Source of the DNA: Punctularia strigosozonata HHB-11173 SS5
Taxonomy: Eukaryota; Basidiomycota; Agaricomycetes; Corticiales; Punctulariaceae
Assembly: GCF_000264995.1 (NCBI RefSeq)
Contig: NW_006767434.1
Location: 117,799-181,798, forward strand
Reading direction: 5' to 3'
Length of the DNA: 64,000 bases
Shown here: positions 21,417 to 32,219 of the stretch, in pieces
How positions within the stretch are numbered: position 1 is the stretch's first letter
How the letters are laid out: each line of letters opens with the position of its first letter
Position numbers and translations under genes: made by a program
Notes under the pieces: model-generated
Seen by the model: the letters and a program-made list of their open reading frames with translations, nothing else
Told to the model about the DNA's origin: nothing
The model's database searches: none

Positions 21417-22873
21417 TCAACACGGGAGCGAAATCCTGCCCACGCACACGTACTCGCCCTCCGGCCCCTGACTCCCCATCTCGCAGATCTGCACCTCGTC
21501 CACGGTCCAGGTGCCGAGGTCGACTTCGACCGGGCCCTTCTGTTTCGTCCGTTCCTGGTTTGAGGTTCGAACGACTGCCGGAGCTGTGTCAGTGGCGGCG
21601 GCGGAAACGGGTCCTGCGGCAGTGGCGGGGGCGATTTGGCCGAAGGCGGGAGAAGCGAGGACGGAAGGGTAGGAGAACGGCAGGCGCTGCCCGCGCGAAG
21701 GGCGCGGCTTGCGGTAGACCGTGTTGATCAGCGTGCAGTGGAGCTAGCGGTCAGAAATCAATTGAGTCGTCGGTCAAACGTCTCGGTCGAACCATGAGCC
21801 GCACGACTGCGGCCGGACGTCTGGATTCGGGGAAGGAGGGAAAGTCACCTTGAGAGGCCGGTGTTCGTCGACGACCAGTCCCGCGCGACGAAACTCGCTA
21901 TTGATGAGGCCTGTGATAGGTGGCACGATAAGCTTCAGGCAGAGGATGTAACCACGGGGAATGGCAGCTCACGGCTCACGCGTTCGAGGCGCGCGTACTC
22001 CTCGTCCAGCGTGCCTTCGGCAGGCCGCGCAGGTCCGGCCCAAAGGACGTGTGCTCGCTCGGGATTACCCCGCTCGGGTTTCATGATGTCCATCGAGGTT
22101 AAGGGCACCTGCACCAGAAATAGTATCGGTGACCTTGAGACGCAGGAGGAAGATAGGGCGAATACTGACGCGGAGAGGGCTTCCGTGGAGCTCGCGCAGG
22201 ATCTGGGGCCGAAGGACTCGCAGGAACGCGCAGGCGTCGTACAGCGTCTTTTGCGGGGGCGTGTCTGAGGACGTGCCGGTGCCGGTGCCGGTGCCGGCGA
22301 GGCTCATCACGCCCAGTGTGAGGTGCAGGCGGCGCGGGTTGACGAGCACCGACTCGTGTAGACCTGCGATAGGCGGGTCGGTCGCCATCAGCGCGGCGTG
22401 GAACGCGTTGATTCGCGTTCGAAGCGCGGGATGGTGTCCCTGCGGCGAGTCAAAACGCAGACGTGTCAATTCGGTGACGACACGTTCGCCAAAGCAGAAA
22501 AGAAACAGAGGAGTTCGAGAAACGGGGAAGGCGCAAGGAGACATCGCTGGGTGCATCTCAACGCACAATCGGGAGAGCGAGAACTGCACGGGGTCGTTGT
22601 GAGCCATCATCACTAGCAGATGGGATACTAGAGGCGCGGCTCACAGTGCGTCAAACGAGGCTTGGGTGCCGGCCTCATCTGGCTCGGTGTAGCGAGGATT
22701 GGTGCTCCTGCTTGATTCTGCGATACCGAGGATTCGTTTTCACCGCGTTGACCTCGACCGCGCCCTCGTCCACGGCCTCGGCCCCGTCCCCGTCCCCGTC
22801 CCCGTCCCCGTCCTCGACCACGAACGTCCGATACCACGAGTGAGTCCGGTTGCGTTGCCTGCGGAAGGCTCAT
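21417..22873 (-). CDS. ASCC1/AKAP7-like protein with 2'-5' RNA ligase-like (2H) domain, 346 aa
   Basis: Six exons in consistent phase: 22873-22645, 22567-22583 (17 nt), 22439-22170, 22108-21973, 21910-21849 and 21743-21417. The N-terminus has an RG-repeat tract from a (CCCCGT) hexamer run. The body reads THFLALPIGHH, then LHLTLGVMSL (first H-x-T/S motif of the two-histidine phosphoesterase fold), VPLTSMDIM, RPLKLHCTLINT (second HxT motif) and GTWTVDEVQICEMGSQGPEG. This is the AKAP7 2'5' RNA ligase-like domain also found in ASCC1, a subunit of the activating signal cointegrator complex; unlike human ASCC1, no KH domain is seen. A 2H enzyme of this group would hydrolyse or bind 2'-5' or cyclic phosphate RNA ends; the exact role is inferred. 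A (GTGCCG) hexamer run adds a Gly-Thr loop. Confidence 0.82.
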
Positions 22874-23614
22874 CGGCTGCACCGAAGAAGTTGGGCGTGC
22901 AGCAAGCCTAAAGGCCTAACCAGTTATCGACACTACGAGCTGGCTTGAAGGAGGCAACGGATGTTGCTGCGTATACGAACTCAGGATGACGTAGCGCGCA
23001 CGGTCGCGCTCGTCGGACATTGCCGAGCAATCGACACATTCTTGGGTCCTTACTCGACACGAACTCGTTACAAACAGTGCTATCGCAGCCCCACCGAAGG
23101 GAACGCTGGAGGACCTTACGAAAGAGATCGTGTCTCCTCCAGTCTCGTTGGGAATTACCGAGACCGTTTGCTGACGGACGACGCTTGTTAACTGTCCTCT
23201 GGATTGCTTCAGCCTACTTTCCGCAATAGCTTTGGGCGCGAACTAAGATTTCTCATCTCTGATACCCCCACTCCATATATAACCATCACTGTACTACACG
23301 CTTGCCTTCCATCTGATACGATCCACCCGGCGGTCTCGTAGTCGACAGGTTACGCTGCAGGAAGAGCGGGTATACTGAGGATAGACGAGGCGGAGATGCG
23401 CGCGGTATACTTACAGCTGATCAAGGCCGAGGATTCCAGGGAGAATACGAAGTGCTTGCGGCAAGCGGGAGCGATGTTACCATTTCTGGGCCAAGACCTG
23501 TGCTTGCTCGCTGCGACCGGCAGAGCCTCGAATGGTGTTGATGGAAACACGTAAAGGGGTCTTATAAAGGAGAAAACTCGATGAAAAGCATATGTCCTCC
23601 GCACCCCCTTTGCT
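22874..23614. promoter_or_regulatory. Divergent upstream region of the ASCC1-like and membrane protein genes, with TATA
   Basis: About 740 bp between divergent start codons. TATATAA at 23276-23282 lies about 330 bp before the ATG at 23615, too far for a short leader but possibly the TATA element of that gene. Nothing else recognised. Confidence 0.35.
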
Positions 23615-24995
23615 ATGGCTGGCTCCAAGTATTCGACGAGGTTACGGGCAGTGAGCATGTTCTGCGAGACCCTGCTACACGGTACATCTAGCGCGCTCAT
23701 CACTCATCGCTGGTATTGACTCGTCATCGTAGGTATTTATGTTGCATTGTTGGTCTTGACGGTCAACATTCTGTGCGCAACAAATTCTCTACCCGGAATT
23801 CTATGCTTACCTCGTCTTGAAGAATCAAGAGGAAGACGCGAGCAAGCAGAGTCATGATCATCATCGCCATTGTGATGTATGGATTCGCTGCAGGCCATCT
23901 CGCCATCACGCTCTTTCAACTCCTGGAGGCGATTACACTGGCTCAACGTGTCGAAGACCCCTGGCTACCTGCGAATACGGCTCAAACATTCATCGAAGGA
24001 GTCAATGCGAGTACCAATTATGCTTTGCTCGTTCTGCTGTTGACAGCCTGACACAGTATGTCCTCGGAGATTTCGTAGTCATCTGGCGAGTATGGGCGGT
24101 GTGGGGACGCGACTGGCGTGCGTGCGTTGCGCCGTCCGTGCTGCTCTTCGGCTCACTGGGTGAGACCGAGATCGTTTATACACGCGACGCTTGACCAATC
24201 TAGAAAACTTGGGATATTCAGTTGTCGTTTTAGGAGGCGCACATCAACAGTCGATAACGCCCGCTGGGGGGTTCACGGTGAATCCCGAGGTTGGGGAATG
24301 GGCAACGGCTTTCGCCGTGCTTACTCTCGCCACGAATACGTGTTGTACTATCCTAATCGGGATACGAGCATGGTACTCCGCTCGTACTGGTCATCAGCTC
24401 TGCATCTGATTTCCAACCAGGTCACTGTCGCGGATATCTGGAGCAGTGCCATTGAAGACACGCGCAATGAGCTCTCGGATTCTTCTTCTATTGGTGGAGA
24501 CTGGTGCTCTCTACAGCGCGACGTGGGTGAGAAGCCGACCTGGAACGTATTGTTACCTCCCTGCTCATCTCTTCTGGATTCACTAGATTGTAGTCCTCTC
24601 CCTATTTGGGTCCGGATCGCTGGCGTACGAAGTCCTGACCAGCTGCTTACCTCAACTGGCCGTGAGCACTTTTCCGCATTGCGCTCTACATATCACCAAC
24701 CAAAGCGACTCACCTACAGGCCATTTACCCTACTCTGCTCCTATTTGTGGTCCATCGCGTATACAGCGATCCCTGCTCCGGTCCAGTGGATTCAGCAACC
24801 CTCCTGCCGCCGTCCTTGAAGCTACCTTCCGGCCCCGAACCACGTCATTCGCAATTCATCGATGACAACGATCTGAAGACTGTAGTGATAGATATCTCTG
24901 CCGCACGATCTGTGGGCTTGGAATCAGGGAGCTTAACCCTAGAAGAATATGTTATGCCCTCCCTGCTATGCGACCCCTCTCGCGCTCTGGCATGA
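23615..24995 (+). CDS. Seven-helix membrane protein, Agaricomycete family of unknown function
   Basis: Exon 1 is 23615-23681, exon 2 23733-23772, exon 3 starts at 23823; later exons are assigned by motif. The spliced start reads FCETLLHGIYVALLVLTVNI, then IIIAIVMYGFAAGHLAITL, LGDFVVIWRVWAVWG, EWATAFAVLTLATNTCC, RILLLLVETGALYSATW, IVVLSLFGSGSLAY and AIYPTLLLFVVHR, followed by a hydrophilic tail ending at 24995. Seven hydrophobic segments in this order are typical of an abundant Agaricomycete membrane protein family with no assigned function. The junction after exon 3 (near 24000-24056) is the least certain. Remnants of its tail occur at 20749-20968 and 31701-31876, so it has been copied locally. 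It lies between the two NACHT-WD40 genes; a functional link is not implied. Confidence 0.75.
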
Positions 24996-25453
24996 CCACG
25001 ACACACTCGATGTACGGCCAATGACAAGGCCAGCGTCAGGAGTACACGTATGTGCGCCCATTCAGCGTTGATTGACAAGCACAGGGCTAAAGCGGCGTTT
25101 AAGAGCGGGCTTGCGATCAGACGGGCCGATGCAAGTGACTCGCATATATGCGAGCACTAGCGGAAGGACGAGGTGGGTACATTGGAAGACGCAAGAATGT
25201 CAACATGCCCATTGCCCGGTAGGTCACGTACGAACGTGATGTACAACAAGTATTCGACATAATCAGTGAGAACAAGCAACATCGATCCAGAGAACCTTGA
25301 TATATACCACACCGGTGTTCCCAAAAAGACCACCCCTGTCCATCGTGAACGTGTGTCAACCAAGGTTGTGAAGCACGGCAGCGGCACTAAACCTTGAACC
25401 TGATGATATGACTGCCCTCCCACTGAACAAGATTCGGTTCACCCTGCGCCTGC
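24996..25453. other. Spacer between convergent genes
   Basis: 458 bp between the stops of the membrane protein gene and NACHT-WD40 gene B. No feature recognised. Confidence 0.5.
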
Positions 25454-28400
25454 TCATGCTGCATCCTGCCTGAAGCATTCGGCCCACTTCTCGCCATGAG
25501 CAAAGTTGCTCAGATTAAGCGTGGTTACCTCCTCTGGAGATATCACGAGCCGCCTGTTCTGCGTCCTCCACAGCAGCTTGCGGTTCTGAATCGGAATCCA
25601 GAGTAGGCGCCGTTTATCAGATCCCATAAGCCAGCCGTCGCCCTGCAGCGTGAATGAATCGTCAAGTTGGAACCATGACATCTCCTCAGCGTCAGGTACT
25701 ATGAGCTGGATGTCGGCGAGAGCGTGACTTCTGTTTGGCGAGAACGAGACAGAATGAGGTTGAGGTAGGACAGCGCGATCATCTACCAGATGGGGCCGTC
25801 AGTGAGATCCAGTGGCATGGAAAGGTGACGCACCCTCTAGTCCCTCGTCAGACTCAGAGCACTCCGTAGAGGCGTCCCAGAACCGGATCGTGCAGTCCCA
25901 GCTGCATGATATGACATGTTTTCCGTCGCGTGAAAATGCAACACCGGTGACATAGTGTGTGTGACCCTGAAACGGCTCGCGGAACGGCCTTCCAGTGAAC
26001 GCGTCCCAAACGCGAACTGTACGATCGACCCCGCCCGAGACCACGCATCGACCATTGGGCGAGAAAACGACAGAGCGTATCCAACCATCATGGCCGCGCC
26101 AAGGATCGCAGATGGCCTGTCCTGTGGCAGTGTCCCAGATGCGGATTTCCCCCTCTCTGTCACAGGACACGAGAGAAGCGCCATCTCGCGAAAAGGCAAC
26201 GGAGAATACAAAACTGGTATGTCCCTCAAGTGATGCGCATGCCGGCCTGGGTTGGCCTGTTTCGAGGTCCCACAGACGTATAGTTTGGTCAAATTCGCTT
26301 GATGCGATGCACTTCCCGTCTGGAGAGAATTTTAGGGCCATGGCGCGAGTATGACCCTGGAGAGTATGCACACGTGTCTCAGTCGCGACGTCCATTATCC
26401 ATATCGGGCCGTCCATTGCCATTGCAATGAACCGCCCGTCCTGAGAGATGGCTGCGGGGTAACAGGTAAAGTCACCCTCGTCATCCCCAGTTGAAAATCG
26501 GAATGCGCGGATGAGTTGTCCGGTGGAGACTTCCCACATCCGAACAGTGCGGTCGTACGAGCACGATAAGACACGCCGTCCATCGGGGGAAAACTCCATG
26601 CAGAGCATCCCTTCGTGCCCTTGCAAGCGCTGGCTTTGAACGGCAGCAGTGCCCGTCGAGACATCCCACACACAAACGTCTGTACATGTGTCAATCCATG
26701 TGACGATAGACTTTCCGTCGGGTGACATAGCCATGTCGCCAAGCCTCTCGGAGTGTCTTCCAGCGATACTCATATCAGCGCGTCGACCTGACACATCCCA
26801 CACCCTTACAGTCCGATCCACTGATCCAGAAACGATGTGCTGGCCGTCTTTTGAGAAGGCTAACGATGTCAACTTTTGGACGTGACCACGGAAAGTTGCA
26901 CAAAGACAATGTTCTGTCGTGTTCCAGAGATGAATAAGCCCGAACGAAGAACCCGATGCAATGAATCTCTTGTCGGGAGAGATTGCCACACATATGACAC
27001 CGTCAGTATGGCCCTCCAAAGGGGAACCAAGAGGCTGCCCTGAGGTATCCCATAAGCGAACGGTCTTGTCATCCGAACCGGAAGCAATCCACTCGCTGTC
27101 GTGCGAGAACACGACAGAGTTCACCGTATTTGAATGGCCGCGCAACGGCTCGCACACAAGCTGTCCGGTTTCCGTATTCCATAGGCAAATCGTCCTGTCC
27201 TCCGAACCTGAAGCCACGCACTTGGAGTCAGGCGAGAAAGCCACAGAGGTGACCTTATCCGTGTGTCGCTGAAGCGGTAGATGGACAAGTTGCTCAGACG
27301 GCACATCCCAAATGCACACTTTCTGGTCATCCGAGCCCGACACGACACGTTTGCCGTCGGTAGAGAAAGCAACCGATCGAACCTGTTTCGTATGCCCTCT
27401 GAGCGTGTGAATGGTCTGTCCTTTGGTGGAAGAATAAACAAGGATCATGCCGTGGTTCATCCCCGCTGCTACCAAGTCTTTCTCCGAGGAGAACGCGGCA
27501 CAGGAGGCCCAACTACCACCTGCATCACAGTGTACAGGTCGGCGAGTCGGCTGTCCGGTCTCAGCATTCCAAACGCGTGTCGTGAACCCCTTGTAAGAGT
27601 ACGACACGGAGACATCTTTGCCATTCCTCGAGAACTCAGCACAGAGGACCCTGTCGTCATGACCCTCCATGGTGCATTCCAGAGCAGGCCACTCTTCTGA
27701 TCGGCCGCACTCGACGATGGCTCGTCGGGAGAACCTCGCCTCATAAAGCTGGCATATCTTGGAACTCGCGGGGGCGAATGCTAAGGCTGAGAGGTAAAGG
27801 TGCGGAGCAGAAGCTCCGATCGTCATCCCGAATGCTCGGATGAATCTGAGGAAATCCTTGATAATAGAGCCCATTTCCAGTTCTGCCACGACGTCCTATG
27901 CGTAGAACAATATGTGAGCTGTGAGACGTCGACATACATAGAAGTGACATGCCTTTGGAATCCACTCCTTGAGTATCCCGAGTGCCGATGCGCAGGTGAC
28001 CATCGACTCTATAAGACTCAAGACCTCAACCCAGAACAGGAACTTATTTTTCAGAAATTGTTCCGTCATTTCCTGTAGGTCAGGGTCATACGCGATCTTC
28101 TCGAGATGATCAGCCCAGTAGCGGGCGGAATAGACCAGACTCGGAGGGATGTTCGCGCGTACGCGCTCGCCTAAGCCAGGGATGTCCGCGTTGAGTCGAT
28201 AGGATGTTTTGAGCTTGCACATGTTGAAGTGCAGCCGTTTGCCAAGAAGAATGCGCAAAGTCCCGCGTGCAAATGCTTCATGCTCTTCCTTTCCCGGCTC
28301 AACGCAAAACTTCCCGCTGCGTTTACGATCTAGAACGAAATCCAGAAACGACGAGTGGTAGGGGCGGACGACTTCCTCAGTGTTGTTGCTGCCAGAAAGG

Positions 28401-30718
28401 AGTGATGCCATGCATTCGACCACCCTCTTGACTATTTCACGATGATCCGAGTCGTCTTGCCTGTATAAGATGTCCTGCAAATCAGAGACCGACAGTGGCT
28501 CCCTCGGCACCAGGATCAGGCGCATCACCGTCTGGTAGTTCTTCAGATTGGTGTCGTTGCCTTGCTCAGATAGGATTCCGAACCGCAGGACTTGCATGTA
28601 AAGGCGGTCTAATTGACCTTCCCCTTCACGAGAGGGTTTTATTGTCTCCATGCGTTGTTTGATCGACTGTGTCCCAGTGCTCGAGGCTATGAAACGGAAA
28701 GCAGTCGCCGCCCACTGGAATATTCCTTCAGCCCATTGGACAATCCTATCACATATCGACTCGAAGTCTTGCAGTTCTGCGTGGGACTGGGATAGCTTGT
28801 CATGAACGTATAATCGTAAGTCCTTCGCATTGTCGGGGTTCTTCAAGATACGAGTCATGGATTCATGACGGACATTGGATCCGAGGGTGGCCATAATGCT
28901 CGGCTGGAACCTGCAAGTCACCAGGATGCGGAAATTGGCAGGAAGGCCCCCCTCTTCCTCTTTGGTCGACAATATAGATAAAAGAAGGCGATGCGCGGAC
29001 TGTTCAAACTTTTCCACAGACTCTTTGCATTCATCCAGGGCATCAACGACAATCACTATCGGGCCGGGAATGGTGAGCTTCTTCGCGGGCTCTGCGATGA
29101 GACACCGAAATTGTTCGGCCAAGTCATCAGAAGTGAGGAGGGCGGAATTGCGGGCGACAACATCGGCGAGGACGGTTTTCATTAGGGGGAAACGCTGGGA
29201 CAAGTCACGGGCGATGGTAGGGAATAAGAACTGTGCGTTTGTGAGCATGTCCTTGTTCCGGTCAAAGAAATAGCAGGACCCTAAATGCTGGTTTTTGTCG
29301 AAAATAGATGCTATGGTGTGAGCGATGGCGGACTTGCCCACCCCTGCGGGTCCAGAGAGTACTAGCGCGCGGCGACTATCGTCCTGATCGTGAATCCAAT
29401 CGAGTATGATCCGCAGAATCGTTTCGCGGGTTCTGGGGAGGCATTTCTTCTCGCTGTTGTACCAGTATCCCTTGGCACAGGCCTCTTCCAACAGCCCCAT
29501 CCGGACGTTATCCGCTGAAGTCAATCAAAGGTCAGAGTACTGGACGACATACTAACGCACTCCATACCGATATCTTTGACGGCATTCCAGATCCTGTTGA
29601 CGGTGATCTCCGTCCTAATTGTCGCATGATCCAAGAGCTTCGACCTTAGCTTCTTCAAATTGCATCGGTAATCTTTAACCAACTCAGGCACCGCCTCGTC
29701 AGATTTGAAGACCTTCTTGTAGACGTTTGACGCCATTCGCGTTGCTGTCGGTAGGAGGTTAGAAGGATGATAACGCCCAATGGTTACTGAACACACCGAA
29801 ATCCTTGTCCTTCGCGTAGTCTCGTATGAAGTAGCCGCATTCCGTCGTCTGCTGGGCCAACGCCACGAGAACATCCCTCGCAGATAGGACGTCGTTCAAT
29901 GGACCCGCCTCTTCCACGAATTCATACACGTCCTGAATAGTGTCCAAGAGATCATAGATGGATCGGTCAAGCTCCACCTGGCCGATGACAGTCTACAATA
30001 CCAATATTTGAAGGGATTAAAGAGGGCCGATGTGGATCACTCACCTTCTGCACGATGGACAGAATGCTCCAAGCCATCTCTGCGTAGGGATGAACCTAAT
30101 GCCACAGTCAGGACAAGAGCGAAACTCAAAGAAAGAAGTCGTGAATGCTCGCCTCGACGAGTTTGTCGACGAGCTCGGTAAACTTCTTGACGCGGCTTAA
30201 CATCGGCCCCCATGATTTTGCCGTCGAGACCAGTCCCTGGGCAAGGTCTTTCTTTTGGTCGACTACAGCAACGCCTCTTTCCGCCAGTGAGCTGGGATTC
30301 ATGGCCGAGATCCCCTCCTTCGCAGCTTTCAAGGCGGTGGCCATCTCCGAGGATGCTGGTACCATGTCTTTATTATCCTGTGCATGCTATACGTCAGCCA
30401 AGTCAATGAGCATCGTAGAAACGTGTCTTTACCTTCTGTGCCCTTTGCGACGTGCTGTCGTCCTTGGTCTGTTCATTTCTGCCGGTGGCCACAGCCGGTT
30501 TTTCGGGTTGCGCAGAGGTGGGCTACATTGAAACTATCGTCAGATGCGACGCCAAGCAATGGCCACGGCTTGAGAGGGCTCACCGTGGAAAATGATGCCT
30601 CGATGCCCGATGACGAAGAGGCGCGAGGCGCAGAATCGATTGGAGGGTTGCGGCGGCGAGCTTTGCGTGTGATGCGATCGCGTATCTTGCGAAGTTTCTT
30701 GCACAAACGCAAACGCAT
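25454..30718 (-). CDS. NACHT-WD40 STAND (NLR-like) protein B, 1613 aa
   Basis: Nine exons on the minus strand: 30718-30584, 30522-30433, 30377-30153, 30095-30045, 29992-29797, 29744-29568, 29514-27938, 27895-25834 and 25782-25454, all in phase and with every intron at the same place as in gene A. Intron 3 has a GC donor (GAG|GCGAGC), supported by VEVHPYAEMAW aligning with AEVHPYAKIAW in A. Architecture: basic N-terminus, helical N-terminal region (SWGPMLSRVKKFTELVDKL), NACHT with Walker A GPAGVGKS and Walker B IVIVVDALDEC, helical linker, fourteen WD40 repeats and the same C-terminal tail. Against A the NACHT core is 68 of 113 residues identical, while the linker is 94 of 99. An intracellular ligand-sensing switch is inferred from the STAND plan. 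Confidence 0.88.
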
Positions 30719-30760
30719 CGTTGATCACCGCGGGAGTCCTGTTAGATCAGAGCAGTTGAC

Positions 30761-30803
30761 GGAGAGCGCGCGCGCGAGAGAGAGAGAGGGAGAGAGAGAG
30801 AGA
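30761..30803. repeat. GC/GA microsatellite upstream of NACHT-WD40 gene B
   Basis: A (CG)n run passes into (GA)n with interruptions, ending about 45 bp upstream of the start codon of gene B at 30718. It lies in the 5' leader or core promoter. No comparable run is present upstream of gene A. Confidence 0.8.
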
Positions 30804-31000
30804 GCAGACGTTGACGCGAATAGCTTCGGCTCGCGAGAATCGAATGGACATCACATGGTTTGGGCGTGGCGATAAGGACCCTGACGGTTGCAGGGCGGGT
30901 GCAAGGATAGCCCCACCGGGTGCATAAATCCGTGGCGCCAGTGCGGAGATTGGATGCGATTGGGTTCGTCAGGGTTCAGGACGAAGTTCGCGCAAAGAAA

Positions 31001-32219
31001 TACACGGCAGGAACATGGGACATCCAGGGCATCCGCAGTGATCAGCTTTGCATGTTGATTACGGTCTCTCCCAGCAGCGCGGCCTGGTTTGGTCGAAGGC
31101 GGTCAATCGACGGTTCGCAGTGTCGTTTCAGCAGGGACACACGATCATATCGCACTCGGAAGGCGTGGCACATTGGCTGACGATAGCATTGACGCTCGTG
31201 CGCATGAGTAGGCATCGGCACGCGTACGCGCAGACAGAAGGCGAATAGGCCGAGACGGATCCCGAGCACATTTCAAGAGTATGCCGCGGAGTTCAAGATA
31301 CAGGTCGTTTTAGACGTGAATCGACAATGATATTAGACGCTGAGACGGTCGAGGCGATAGAGTACCAGTGGGCGTGGATTGCCACAGCCGCACGCAGATT
31401 GACGCTCGTCGGCGCAATTCGGCCTACGACCTTCTCAGAGGACGGCAACGTTGGTGGTGGAGCGACGTGTGCGCATCCTTCTGCTTCGCGCTGTGTTCTC
31501 AAACGCAATCCATGCGCCATGCGCATCCAGGGCTGTCAAGTGCCGTGATAGAAGATCGGTAAATTGCCGCACCCGATGGACGAAGCCATATCACCGACAT
31601 GCCATCGAAGGTAGTCATGGACGACTGGCATTCTACCTGTGCCCGAGCCTCAACTCCCTTTGGACCACACCCGTGCCTGCAGGTGATACATCTACGTACG
31701 CCATGTCTTCTATACACAGAACCCAATCCCAGTCCTACCCTCCCCCGCCGTCTCGGAAATTGCCTTCACGAGCCCGACCCTGCCCATTGCAGTCGCCCAA
31801 TCAACGTATTCTGGATGCCGTCGTGATAGACATCACGGCGGTGCTGGAAGCCGGAACGTCCAGTGCGAAAGAGTAGGCTGAGGTTTCCCTGGGTAACGAC
31901 TTACCACAACACATCCGTACTGAAGCTCAGTTCCGTGGCCGCCTTGAGAAGATGTCTCGTCTTTTCTCGGACGGCCCTTCGCTGTATGCATGTACCACGA
32001 TCTAGTAGGTGGGGCAATGTCAAAGCGGTGACCGCCACCAGTCATCACGATCGTTCCTCAGTCCATGAGTAGTCGAGTGATCCTTGATGAATTTCGTGAA
32101 GCACTACGGAATGCAGGTGCCGCTATTATTGTATGATAGCCAACATAGCAGAGGGACCATCGAGAATATGGTAGAGATCCAAGCAAGCATGTAGCTGAGT
32201 GCTGATGACCGCCCGGTCC
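31001..32219 (+). pseudogene. Spacer with a second stranded membrane-protein tail fragment
   Basis: At 31701-31876 the plus strand reads HRTQSQSYPPPPSRKLPS and then DAVVIDITAVLEAG before a stop, resembling the tail of the gene at 23615-24995 (RHSQF..., TVVIDISAARSV). No membrane segments precede it. The assignment is weaker than for 20749-20968. The remainder of 31001-32219 has no recognisable gene. Confidence 0.4.

Larger units (their letters stand above)
15150..31000. repeat. Large inverted duplication carrying the two NACHT-WD40 genes
   Basis: Left arm about 15150-20680 (plus), right arm about 25454-31000 (minus), with a 4.8 kb spacer that holds the ASCC1-like gene and a seven-helix membrane protein gene. 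The arms share gene structure exon by exon and part of the upstream region. Similarity is uneven: the 5' half is diverged and most introns there are unalignable, whereas from about 17895 (left) and 28240 (right) to the 3' ends exons and introns align well. The arms are gene duplicates, not terminal repeats of a mobile element. Confidence 0.85.

Noticed and set aside
21849-22110. ASCC1-like gene at 21417-22873 first looked frameshifted after VSRELPFP
   Set aside because: A 62-bp intron with donor GTGAGC inside that stretch joins ERVSR to LINSEFRRAG in phase, so the gene is intact.
15150-31000. Inverted repeat as the ends of a large mobile element
   Set aside because: The arms are duplicated genes with matching exon structure; no terminal motif, target-site duplication or transposase was seen.
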